Shown one piece after another: positions 54,472-64,000 of a DNA stretch of 64,000 bases. This DNA is from Siphonodentalium dalli (lineage: Eukaryota > Mollusca > Scaphopoda > Gadilida > Siphonodentaliidae): assembly GCA_032622095.1 (NCBI GenBank), contig CP136062.1:4588001-4652000 (forward strand), in the 5' to 3' direction. A program made the position numbers and the translations under genes. The notes beneath the pieces were generated by a model. The model saw nothing but the letters and a program-made list of their open reading frames with translations. It made no database searches and had not been told where the DNA came from. Numbering within the stretch: position 1 is the first letter of the stretch; each line of letters opens with the position of its first letter.

Positions 54472-55356
54472 GTAACTAAATAATTTATGTTAACAATACA
54501 TGTCAACTTAATTTAGTTTCCTTTCTTCTCATTATTGACCCCTCGACATTCTGAAGGAAGTTTATCATTGACAACATCGCGATATATAACAATTGATAAG
54601 TACAATGTATAATATATGCAATATTTCATGAATAAAGTTTGCACAGTACATCCTTACATTTTATTTACAATTTGTGGGCAATGCGAGATCGAGTAAATGC
54701 GTATTGAAATTTGATTGTACATTAGTAACATCACAGTATAATGGGGTCCGAAATGGAAAACAGACCTATTAGTTTACTTGGCCTAATCTGTCTGTTTGTC
54801 CATCCGTTAACATTTTTGTTTCCGACCGGTAACTCGAGTAAGGATCATTTGATCTCAACCAAACTACTATGGTATGTGGCTGAATCATATCAAAATGCAG
54901 GTCAAGTTCGAATATGGGTTCGGTCCGATGATTTTTACCAGAGTTGAGGTTCCTGTTTGACTTATAATTTTGATGTTTCCAGATGATATCTTTAGTTTTG
55001 GGTTATCGGATTGGAGCCAAATTTGGTATATGAGTTTCTCAGATTAAAATACAGGTCAAGTTCGAATATGGGTTCGGTCCGATGATTTTTACCAGAGTTA
55101 AGGTTCCTGTCTGTCTTATAATTTTGAGGTTTCCAGATGATATCTTTAGTTTTGGGTTATCGGATCGGAGCCAAATTTGGTATATGAGTTTCTCAGATTA
55201 AAATACAGGTCAAGTTCGAATATGGGTTCGGTCCGATGATTTTTATCAGAGTTATGGTTCCTGATCAACTTTGAATTTTGCCGTTTTGGGGTTTCTGATG
55301 ATGACTTAAGTATATGTTGTGTACAGTAGTAATAAACATTTTTTTCTGACAAACAG
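54472..55356. other. Putative intron carrying CAAGTTCGAATATGGG repeats
   Basis: 54880-55285 contains three direct units about 154 bp apart (starts near 54901, 55054, 55209) sharing GTCAAGTTCGAATATGGGTT, CGGTCCGATGATTTTTACCA and TATCTTTAGTTTTGGGTTAT. This is the same family as 23030-23320 and 24541-25300. The putative intron runs GTAACT...AACAG. Confidence 0.55.
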
Positions 55357-55465
55357 ACTGTATGAAGGTCTACTTCAGAACCCGTGGCTTACAGATGACC
55401 TTAAAGACAAGGGAAAGGAATATGATCACAAGAAAAGAATGAAGTTGTTGGAAAGAAAGAAAAGA
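55357..55465 (+). CDS. Putative coding segment 3 of an unrecognised spliced gene
   Basis: Preceded by a T-rich tract and ACAAACAG, followed by a consensus donor GTAAGT. After one base completing the prior codon, it reads LYEGLLQNPWLTDDLKDKGK then EYDHKKRMKLLERKKR, ending in phase 0. The lysine/arginine-rich end could be an exposed helix or a nuclear-localisation-like stretch. Its splice signals are the best of the four segments. Confidence 0.45.
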
Positions 55466-56026
55466 GTAAGTACAATACAAATATTATGATTATGAGAGAC
55501 TAAGAGATTGCTTGATTATTCAAAATGTGGATCATCGCTTCCTCGCTGGTACTGCTAAGTCAACTTGAAAAGTAATTAACAGACTTGCAACTTACTAAAT
55601 CCTGTGGCATTACGACAATAAATGGGCCTGCTGACTGAGGCGTCCAGGGATAGCTGAAATTAACTGCAGTTAGAACTACTGGTTAAGGCCAAAGACAAAA
55701 GAGAAGTGGTTCTCGAGCACACTGCCACATTGACGTTGACCAGTCCTTCCAACGAGGACAACAAGGCAAGAGCATTTAGTTGCTCCCGTGAGTCAGAAGA
55801 CGGGTGTACAGTAAAACATCGGGCCTATTAGCCGTTAATCATTCCTGTCGGGGCGTTACTAAACCATTACACCCTCCAAAATCTTGTTATTGGTATATTA
55901 TTATGATACAGTGCTCTTTTAAAGCCTGCGATCATAGAAAACGCACAGGGAAGTAAATCCACATCCTGATACTAATGGAATTTATATTGCAATGTCACTA
56001 ATGCAGTGAAATGTTCTCTTTTTCAG
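55466..56026. other. Putative intron with a CAGTCCTT element fragment
   Basis: 55741-55815 (CAGTCCTTCCAACGAGGACA, GAGCATTTAGTTGCTCCCGT, AAGACGGGTGTACA) matches the left part of the TIR element at 63253-63578. The right terminus is missing. The remainder shows nothing recognisable. Confidence 0.45.
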
Positions 56027-56128
56027 GGGCTGCTGCTTGCAATCACATATCGGCATCAACCGAGTATATACACAAACTTTGGAACAACATGTGGACCGTA
56101 CAATCTACTCGTGCCGGGGTGTACATAA
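56027..56128 (+). CDS. Putative terminal coding segment of an unrecognised spliced gene
   Basis: Preceded by a good acceptor, CTCTTTTTCAG. In phase 0 it continues from segment 3 as GLLLAITYRHQPSIYTNFGT then TCGPYNLLVPGCT and stops at TAA (56126-56128). The four segments together would give about 124 residues. I see no canonical AATAAA close downstream. A decayed gene or chance assembly remains possible. Confidence 0.35.
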   Translation, partial: GLLLAITYRHQPSIYTNFGTTCGPYNLLVPGCT

Positions 56129-57014
56129 CACTACACAGATAGTACTTGTGCGATTGTGACTGAAAAATATGTTTACATAACACAGAGTGCTAACATGATG
56201 ATAACATGCCGCAATTTACGCGATATTTATGACTGGTATAAGTACCAGGTTTGTCTATAATATAATATTATTTCTGTTTATGGTGGTTTTAATGGATGTG
56301 ACTATTTTAACAGCAATAGCCACGGCAACGCTTACCGTATCTTTAACAAGATCCTCATGGACGTATTATTTTCTTCAATTTGGTATGACAACCCGCTAAT
56401 AAACCATGGTATCATAACCAAACGGTACCGTAACCCCACCACAGTGACCAGTTTGATACCGCTGTTGATACCGTATACTATCGGTAATACCGTGGTCATT
56501 AACGGGGTATCACCAATTTTGATTATACATGTAGTGGTATGTTCCATATAGCCGTCCACATTTCTGCACCGACAGCGATGAAATTTGACATGAATACCGA
56601 TCCAAGTATGTATTTCTGCACTTCGTGCAACATGGTCTGGATCTGGTTTCTTTCCATTGTCGCATTTTGACGTTATGACGTCATCTGCATTGACATACCG
56701 GTTTCTCGAGAAGTAATGGCCAAATCGCACTGAAATTTTGTGCGGGCGTGTATAACCGAAATGAAAACAGACACATCATTACATGTATTGTGTATTATCT
56801 AATGCTGTTTATGTGTATGTCCCACAGGAGCCCCGTATGTATAAGAGAATGCACCTGCTTACATGTACAAGGTCGAGGTAAATATTGTTAGGCCAATGTG
56901 CTCTCTTCTAAATACATGTGAGTGTTTTCGAAAATTTTCAGGAAGCTCCAGTCATGGAAGTGTTAACCAGTGATGGTGTGAGATTGAATTTGGGGATATA
57001 TGCATACCAGCCGC
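56129..57014. other. Anonymous DNA, partly repeat-like
   Basis: The 132-codon minus-strand frame at 56332-56730 crosses GGTATACCG-type palindromic motifs (56410-56500) and an AAATTTCATCGCTGTCGGTG-like phrase (inverse at 56565-56585) that I judge repeat-derived. No domain is visible. Confidence 0.4.
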
Positions 57015-57215
57015 ATTTTTAGCTCAACTTTACTGTGTAAAGTTTGAGCTACTGCCATGGCTTGGTATCCGTCGTCCGTGTGTGTGTGTGCGTGTGCGTG
57101 TGTGTGAGACATCAACAATGCAGGCTACAAGTCGTACCTTTGGTCGGATCATTATGAAATTTGTCATAGCTTTTGACATCAACATTTAGACCAGAACGAT
57201 TCACCTTGGTGTCAT
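57015..57215 (+). repeat. About 165-bp repeat family, solitary unit
   Basis: TTTTTAGCTCAACTTTACTG, CTACTGCCATGGCTTGGTAT, CCGTCGTCCGTGTGTGTGTG, GCAGGCTACAAGTCGTACCT then TTGGTCGGATCATTATGAAA parallel the leading unit at 9840-10010. It looks like the head unit of that repeat without the tandem tail. Confidence 0.6.
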
Positions 57216-57493
57216 TCAGTAGATTCACATGTGTCTCGTGGGTTCAATACTGTCCATATATATGACATTACGGTCAGCGCCAAATAAACGTGAGCTAAAA
57301 TACATACTATGAAATCACTTCAGAGTCAACATGCATGTCCATCTATATTGCGAGAAATTCCAGCAAGCTACTTGTATTCCAAATATGATTTATGTTGACA
57401 CAAATTGAACTGTCATTTCTGAAATATTCAAAACCACTACCACTATATCTTGAGCTCAAAGAGTTGTGAATTCACTTAATTGAACTTATGAAC

Positions 57494-57631
57494 AGAGCCT
57501 GGTGAAATGTTACTGTGTGGCGAGTCATACTCGTTTTCGAGCTACATGTATGCGTGGCTTTATTAACGGTTTGTATTCTGAATAGGTGAAATTTCCCGAA
57601 ACCTCCACTGTTCAATTTTGTACCAGGTTCT
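57494..57631. mobile_element. AGAGCCTGG MITE, copy C (138 bp)
   Basis: The left AGAGCCTGGTGAAATGTTAC and right TTTTGTACCAGGTTCT are inverted. The interior matches copy A: GTGTGGCGAGTCATACTCGT, GAGCTACATG, TTAACGGTTTGTATTCTGA, AACCTCCACTGT. Flanks CTTATGAAC and ATTCATAAAC are also inverted. Confidence 0.65.
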
Positions 57632-57879
57632 ATTCATAAACAATTTTCAATTCAAATTCTTTTTACTGTACATGTATAATGTTTGGGCTAAGTCTTCTTT
57701 GTCAAATGGATTCATGGTAATACATTGGACGTTAGGGGTATGAGGGTGCCACTTGAATTTTCAAAATGTTAGCCCATGTAGCTCAAGCCTCACACCGTAC
57801 ACACACCATGCCCACTCATAAGTATGGGGGTATACCGCAAACCACACAAACCATTTAGTGTACAGTGTATACTATCGGT

Positions 57880-59030
57880 AGCTTTGCGCAAGTCGGCAAT
57901 ACAATCGAGTATGCCAAGTTTTTCCTGCATTAAAGTACCCCACACATGCCTTTACCTCAAAATATGCATTTTTGGTCATCAATTTATGATAATGGCCTCT
58001 ATCTGGTTATATTTAGTTTAGCCAACCTTAGTTCAATATGATGAGATACAATAAATAAAATAAAAACAGGGGTTTGGAGACTGGTAAATTTGTATCTGGA
58101 GGCTGAAGACATGAATTTTCTCAGATTTGGGACACCAGACCTGTCCTACCGTTTATATTTAATATGGGCCATGGCAATAGCATAACATAATGTATGGACC
58201 CAGTCTTTTGAAATTCATTTAGAAACACGTCTCATACATGTACAATTCTTTAAAAGTATTTAGCCACATATATAGTGAATCAAATCGAGCAGGCCAATTG
58301 TGTCCTTCCTTACCCCACACATGCCATACCGGTACATGTACCTCAAAATGTGCATTTTTGGTCATCAATGTCTGAGAATGGCCTCTATCTGGGTAAATTA
58401 TGGCCAAACTTAGTTCAATATGATGAGATACAATAAATACAATCAAAACAGGGGTTTGGATACTGATACAGTTTTATTAGGGGGCTGAAAACATGAATTT
58501 TCACAGATTTGGGAGACTACACATGTATACTTGCTCTACCGTTTACATTATGGGACATGGCAGTAACATATTAACTTAATGTATGGACCCAGTCTTTTGA
58601 TACTCGTTGAGAACCACATCTCATTCAGTTCAATAGATGTATTTAGCCACATATTGCGTGAATAAAATCGAGTTGCCCAAGTTTCTCCTGCCTTACCCCA
58701 CACCTTCCCTACTTCAAAATATGCATTTTGGGTCATCAATTTCTGAGAATGATCTTCATCTGGGTCAATTGTCGACAAACTGAGTTCAATATGATGAGAT
58801 ACAATGAATAAAATCGAAACAGGGGTTTGGGGACTAATATTTTTTTATTAGAGGGCCGGAAACATTAATTTTCACAGATTTGGGAGGCTATACTGCCCTA
58901 TCTTTTACATTATGGGCTATGGCAATAGCATAACATAATTTATTGACCCAGTCTTTGGAATGTATGCTATACTATTAGTATATTCTTGAAAGCATTAATG
59001 TTCACAGATTTGGGAGACTAGTCAGTGATT
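57880..59030 (+). repeat. About 375-bp tandem repeat, three units
   Basis: GTTCAATATGATGAGATACA recurs at about 58031, 58411 and 58776. Each unit also has CCTCAAAATATGCATTTTTG, GGTCATCAATTTMTGAGAAT, AACAGGGGTTTGGAGACT, CACAGATTTGGGA and TGTATGGACCCAGTCTTTTG. Divergence is moderate. The minus-strand frames in successive units encode similar short peptides because they are copies. Confidence 0.8.
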
Positions 59031-59318
59031 ATCCTTAAACCAGTGGACCTCTAAGGCATGAATGGCTTTCGCTTTCGATTATAATTAAGAAATAACAGTT
59101 ACTAAATTTCCCCAATAATATTCTAATAGTATACAATAATGATCATAATTTGAACGCATTATTAACCGTAAAACACGCTTTGTGTGAGCCGAGAATTTGT
59201 TTTATATACATTATATGGAACGTAAATAGTGAGCGATAACCAAACACTCAAGACCATGGCGATTGTTTTGATTGACAGTGATTCATTGCGACGCATTTAA
59301 CACCAAATTATAGTTATA
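59031..59318. other. Anonymous AT-rich DNA
   Basis: No gene recognised. It precedes the satellite array and ends in TTATAGTTATACGATCC, partly echoed after the array by CATAGTTATAGTATAC. Confidence 0.4.
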
Positions 59319-62300
59319 CGATCCCACCCACCACCCCATCCCGCCATCCATGGTATCTTATGCGCCACAGGCGCCCGTATAGAGGCTACTGCCCACATAA
59401 ATAATAAGTATATGATCCCACCCACCACCCCATCCCGCCACCCATAGTATCTTATGCGCCACAGGCGCCCGTATAGAGGCTACTGCCCACATAAATAATA
59501 AGTATACGATCCCACCCACCACCCCATCCCGCCACCCATAGTATCTTATGCGCCACAGGCGCCCGTATAGAGGCTACTGCCCACATAAATAATAAGTATA
59601 CGATCCCACCCACCACCCCATCCCGCCACCCATAGTATCTTCTGCACCACAGGCGCCCGTATAGTGGCTACTGCCCACATAAATAATAAGTATTCGTTCC
59701 CACCCACCACCCCATCGCCCCAACCATAGTATCTTATGCGCCACAGGCGCCCGTATAGAGACTACTGCCCACATAAATAATAAGTATACGATCCCACCCA
59801 CCACCCCATACCGCCACCCATAGTATCTTATGCGCCACAGGCGCCCGTATAGAGGTTACTGCCCACATAAATAATAAGTATACGATCCCACCCACCACCC
59901 CATCCCGCCACCCATAGTGTCTTATGCGCCACAGGCGCCCGTATAGAGTCTACTGCCCACATAAATAATAAGTATACGATCCAACCACCACCCCATACCG
60001 CCACCCATAGTGTCTTATGCGCCACAGGCGCCCGTATAGAGTCTACTGCCCACATAAATAATAAGTATACGATCCAACCACCACCCCATACCGCCACCCA
60101 TAGTATCTTATGCGCCACAGGCGCCCGTATAGAGGCTACTGCCCACATAAATAATAAGTATACGATCCAACCACCACCCCATCCCGCCACCCATAGTGTC
60201 TTATGCGCCACAGGCGCCCGTATAGTCTACTGCCCACATAAATAATAAGTATACGATCCCAACCACCACCCCGTCCCGCCACCCATAGTGTCTTATGCGC
60301 CACAGGCGCCCGTATAGAGTCTACTGCCCACATAAATAATAAGTATACGATCCAACCACCACCCCATACCGCCACCCATAGTATCGTATGCGCCACAGGC
60401 GCCCGTATAGAGGCTACTGCCCACATAAATAATAAGTATACGATCCCACCCACCACCCCATCCCGCCACCCATATTATCTTATGCGCCACAGGCGCCCGT
60501 ATAGAGGTTACTGCCCACATACATAATAAGTATACGATCCAACCACCACCCCATACCGCCACCCATAGTATCTTATGCGCCACAGGCGCCCGTATAGAGG
60601 CTACTGCCCACATAAATAATAAGTATACGATCCCACCCACCACCCCATACCGCCACCCATAGTATCTTATGCGCCACAGGCGCCCGTATAGAGGTTACTG
60701 CCCACATAAATAATAAGTATACGATCCCATCCACCACCCCATCCCGCCACCCATATTATATTATGCGCCACAGGCGCCCGTATAGAGGCTACTGCCCACA
60801 TAAATAATAAGTATACGATCCCACCCACCACCCCATCCCGCCACCCATAGTATCTTCTGCGCCACAGGCGCCCGTATAGAGGTTACTGCCCACATAAATA
60901 ATAAGTATACGATCCCATCCACCACCCCATCCCGCCACCCATATTATATTATGCGCCACAGGCGCCCGTATAGAGGCTACTGCCCACATAAATAATAAGT
61001 ATACGATCCCACCCACCACCCCATCCCGCCACCCATAGTATCTTCTGCGCCACAGGCGCCCGTATAGAGGTTACTGCCCACATAAATAATAAGTATACGA
61101 TCCCATCCACCACCCCATCCCGCCACCCATATTATATTATGCGCCACAGGCGCCCGTATAGAGGTTACTGCCCACATAAATAATAAGTATACGATCCCAC
61201 CCACCACCCCATCCCGCCACCCATAGTGTCTTATGCGCCACAGGCGCCCGTATAGAGTCTACTGCCCACATAAATAATAAGTATACGATCCAACCACCAC
61301 CCCATACCGCCACCCATAGTATCTTATGCGCCACAGGCGCCCGTATAGAGGCTACTGCCCACATAAATAATAAGTATACGATCCCACCCACCACCCCATC
61401 CCGCCACCCATAGTGTCTTATGCGCCACAGGCGCCCGTATAGAGTCTACTGCCCACATAAATAATAAGTATACGATCCAACCACCACCCCATACCGCCAC
61501 CCATAGTATCTTATGCGCCACAGGCGCCCGTATAGAGGCTACTGCCCACATAAATAATAAGTATACGATCCAACCACCACCCCATCCCGCCACCCATAGT
61601 GTTTTATGCGCCACAGGCGCCCGTATAGAGTCTACTGCCCACATAAATAATAAGTATACGATCCCACCCACCACCCCGTCCCGCCACCCATAGTGTCTTA
61701 TGCGCCACAGGCGCCCGTATAGAGGCTACTGCCCACATAAATAATAAGTATACGATCCCAACCACCACCCCGTCCCGCCACCCATAGTGTCTTATGCGCC
61801 ACAGGCGCCCGTATAGAGTCTACTGCCCACATAAATAATAAGTATACGATCCAACCACCACCCCATACCGCCACCCATAGTATCGTATGCGCCACAGGCG
61901 CCCGTATAGAGGCTACTGCCCACATAAATAATAAGTATACGATCCCACCCACCACCCCATCCCGCCACCCATATTATCTTATGCGCCACAGGCGCCCGTA
62001 TAGAGGTTACTGCCCACATAAATAATAAGTATACGATCCAACCACCACCCCATACCGCCACCCATAGTATCTTATGCGCCACAGGCGCCCGTATAGAGGC
62101 TACTGCCCACATAAATAATAAGTATACGATCCCACCCACCACCCCATCCCGCCACCCATAGTATCTTATGCGCCACAGGCGCCCGTATAGAGGTTACTGC
62201 CCACATAAATAATAAGTATACGATCCCATCCACCACCCCATCCCGCCACCCATATTATATTATGCGCCACAGGCGCCCGTATAGAGGTTACTGCCCACAT

Positions 62301-62408
62301 AAATAATAAGTATACGATCCCACCCACCACCCCATCCCGCCACCCATATTATATTATGCGCCACAGGCGCCCGTATAGAGGTTACTGCCCACATAAATAA
62401 TAAGTATA
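59319..62408. repeat. 94-bp satellite array, about 33 units, with higher-order structure
   Basis: The unit is CGATCCCACCCACCACCCCA then TCCCGCCACCCATAGTATCT, TATGCGCCACAGGCGCCCGT, ATAGAGGCTACTGCCCACAT and AAATAATAAGTATA. Some units are 93 bp (CGATCCAACCACCACC). Each contains a GCGCC-ACA-GGCGC hairpin. Variants are linked: a two-unit dimer (ATTATATTATGCG then GTATCTTCTGCG) repeats from about 60718 to 61100, and 60250-60810 is nearly the same as 61750-62310. The many minus-strand frames with VGGIVYLLFMWAV are satellite translations. Confidence 0.95.
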
Positions 62409-62629
62409 CATAGTTATAGTATACTCACTCTAAATACATTGGATGTGTAATCCTCACTTCGAGCCAAGAGAGTACTCATAACTTGCACAGCGCCAGCACT
62501 TGACATATTGAATAACTCTGTTGCCCTGTCGTCTCGTGTCGTTTCGGGTGTCACTCTCTGAGAAGAGAAAAGGAAATTATCTGTCAGTAAGTTCACTTAA
62601 CAAAATAGTTTGTTTCTCAGGGATTATTT
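62409..62629. other. Spacer
   Basis: No gene or repeat recognised. Confidence 0.35.
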
Positions 62630-63000
62630 TTACATGTAGCCATGACAAATTTCATAATGATCCGACCAAAGCTACAATTTGTAGCCCGTGCCAAAATATT
62701 TAGTCATGCAAAGAGTTAAATCCAAGATGGATGCCATGTTTTATGGCTGAATGACCACAAAATCACTCGTTCTCATCTACATGTCAGTAGTATCATTCAC
62801 GACATATTTCATGGTGATAAGACAAACACTCCGGCCTGTTATCCTTGCTAATGGATTGAATTTTTAAATCCAAGACATGGCTGGTGGCTATGTATTTTTT
62901 GCCAATTAAATCGTCCCCATCTACATGTCAATCTCAACAGCCATGACACATTTCATAATGATCCGGCCAAAGGTACGATTTGTAGCCCGTGCCAAAAGAC
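62630..63000 (-). repeat. About 165-bp repeat family, inverted copy
   Basis: On the minus strand this matches the 9820-11270 family. On the plus strand one sees ATGACAAATTTCATAATGAT then CCGACCAAAG, TTGTAGCCCGTGCCAAA, AAGATGGATGCCATGTTTTA, and CGTTCTCATCTACATGTCA. About two and a half units, ending near GTAGCCCGTGCCAAAAG. Confidence 0.65.
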
Positions 63001-63252
63001 CCCCACTAATTGAAATTTAGTTAGAAATGCAACCAAGTTGTTTACAACATTCCAGTATGGCTATCTCTAATTTTCACCTCTCAAGATTTCTGTGTTGAAT
63101 GAGTCACCATGATTCACTCCCTTAAACAATTGCCACGATGTTGGGTGTTTTGCTTATTGCTCACTATTTATGTGCTGTATGTAAACAAACAACTCATGCA
63201 CAGTGTGTTTTGGAGATAATAATGCATTCATAATTTGATAATTATTCTACAT
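63001..63252. repeat. Short repeat shared with 63700-63790
   Basis: CCCCACTAATTGAAATTTAG, GTTAGAAATG.AACCAAGTTG, TTTACAACAT and CACCTCTCAAGAT at 63001-63095 recur at 63707-63790. This is a direct duplication flanking the TIR element at 63253-63578. Confidence 0.5.
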
Positions 63253-63584
63253 CAGTCCTTCCCATGAGGAAATAACAGCGAGAGCACTTATTTGCTCTGG
63301 CAATTCAAAAGACCGGTGTAATTGCACCCGTAATATAATTGTAACATGGGTTTTTCTCAAACAAAATGCCAATGTGGGATAGATAGACATATGGCCAGTT
63401 ACACTTTCACATGCCCATAAATTATCTGAGATGGGAAAGGTTCTAAATATATCATCAAATAGTTCAATATTGATTCAACGGTTACAGTGACCATCAACAT
63501 TTTGACAAGCTGGACTAGTGAAAAATTGCGAGTGCACACGGTGCGAGAGCAATCGCTCCCGTCTCATGGAAAGGACTGCTACAT
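63247..63584. mobile_element. CAGTCCTT TIR element with 6-bp duplication (326 bp)
   Basis: The body is 63253-63578. The left CAGTCCTTCCCATGAGGAAA and right CTCATGGAAAGGACTG are inverted. CTACAT occurs immediately outside both ends (63247-63252 and 63579-63584), a perfect 6-bp repeat. Subterminal GAGAGCACTTATTTGCTC and GCGAGAGCAATCGCTCCCGT also resemble inverted copies. A truncated relative lies at 55741. A 6-bp duplication is unusual for hAT (8) or mariner (2), so the superfamily is not assigned. Non-coding. Confidence 0.7.
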
Positions 63585-64000
63585 GTATATTATATATACT
63601 TGTGTTATGTAAACAAATTTTATGTTGTGCAACAAACATTGCAAGTACGTAAATAGTACATGTACAATGTATGTGATAACTTACAGCAAACCACTCAACA
63701 TGGAGTAGGCCCCCACAAATTGATTGTTGTTAGAAATGGCACCAAGTTGTTTACAACATACATTGCTAATCTCCACCTCTCAAGATACCTACTAGAAACA
63801 AGCCGACCCCGACGCATCAACCCCAGGGGCTGCCATCCCAATGGGGTAAACATGGGGTTTGAACCATATTTGATAACAGTCGATTTCGACCGATTTGATG
63901 GCATGGGTCGGTGGCTTGCCCCAAATACCCCATATGAATAACCGATCCTCCCACCCATCACCACGAGGAGTGGGTGGCCCGTGTCAAATACCCACTAGAA
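63585..64000. other. Unassigned sequence running off the window
   Basis: After the duplicated segment at 63707-63790 the sequence becomes GC-richer (CCGACCCCGACGCATCAACC, CAGGGGCTGCCATCCCAATG). It holds frames on both strands (63660-63941 plus, 63695-63964 minus). Neither shows a known domain. It could be part of a repeat that continues beyond the window edge. Confidence 0.3.

Noticed and set aside
56836-56865. ATAAGAGAATGCA match to the 39.35-kb hairpin stem
   Set aside because: Only about 13 bases match and there is no hairpin or TTAA flank. Probably coincidence.
59574-62142. Many overlapping minus-strand frames with a repeated VGGIVYLLFMWAV peptide
   Set aside because: They are translations of the 94-bp satellite and shift frame wherever units are 93 instead of 94 bp.

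Overview
The window looks like non-coding, repeat-dense genomic DNA from a marine invertebrate, most likely a mollusc and probably a bivalve. The reasons are AT-rich sequence, the over-used ACATGT/TACATG hexamer, tRNA-like SINE remnants, dense palindromic MITEs, several tandem-repeat families, and diffuse repeats of a kind I associate with bivalves (motifs such as CAGATTTGTTCAAATG and ATGGCCGCCAGC). There is no operon structure, rRNA gene, convincing tRNA gene or CRISPR array. Almost all the short open reading frames look like chance or are made by tandem repeats. The taxonomic call is inference from sequence texture only.

Layout. 1-7.7 kb: anonymous DNA, one large foldback hairpin, a decayed hAT transposon with a BED zinc-finger fragment (3.3-4.2 kb), a SINE-like tRNA relic, then a degraded repeat field with a composite foldback element. 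7.7-9.6 kb: a 1.44-kb TIR element at a TTAA-like site and a GC-rich MITE. 9.8-11.3 kb: about 165-bp diverged tandem repeats. 11.4-19.6 kb: nested hAT-like elements, including one with a perfect 8-bp target duplication and the unoccupied target sequence nearby, plus a MITE split by a 0.6-kb insertion. 19.6-25.4 kb: mostly anonymous. 25.4 and 51.0 kb: two copies of a 213-bp palindromic mariner-type MITE. 26.9-29.1 kb: (TA)n, 33-bp and 63-bp tandem arrays. 29.3-32 kb: composite foldback copy, (CCG)n, and a 140-bp two-stage palindrome with a hammerhead-like tip. 32.9-33.4 kb: a truncated non-LTR reverse transcriptase. 34.6-35.4 kb: two GC-rich MITEs. 36.6-39.5 kb: third composite foldback, a tandem duplication carrying a 506-bp TTAA element with its empty site, and a 93-bp array interrupted by a hairpin insertion. 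39.5-51.5 kb: further tandem and segmental duplications, including 16 apparently identical 20-bp units. 53.8-56.1 kb: four short segments that can be spliced in frame, the best candidate for a host gene. 57-64 kb: about 375-bp repeats, a 3.1-kb array of 94-bp satellite units with higher-order structure, and a TIR element with a 6-bp duplication.

The coherent story is transposon layering rather than cooperating genes. Duplicated sequences act as internal controls: because an unoccupied copy of the target lies nearby, several insertions can be delimited from this window alone.
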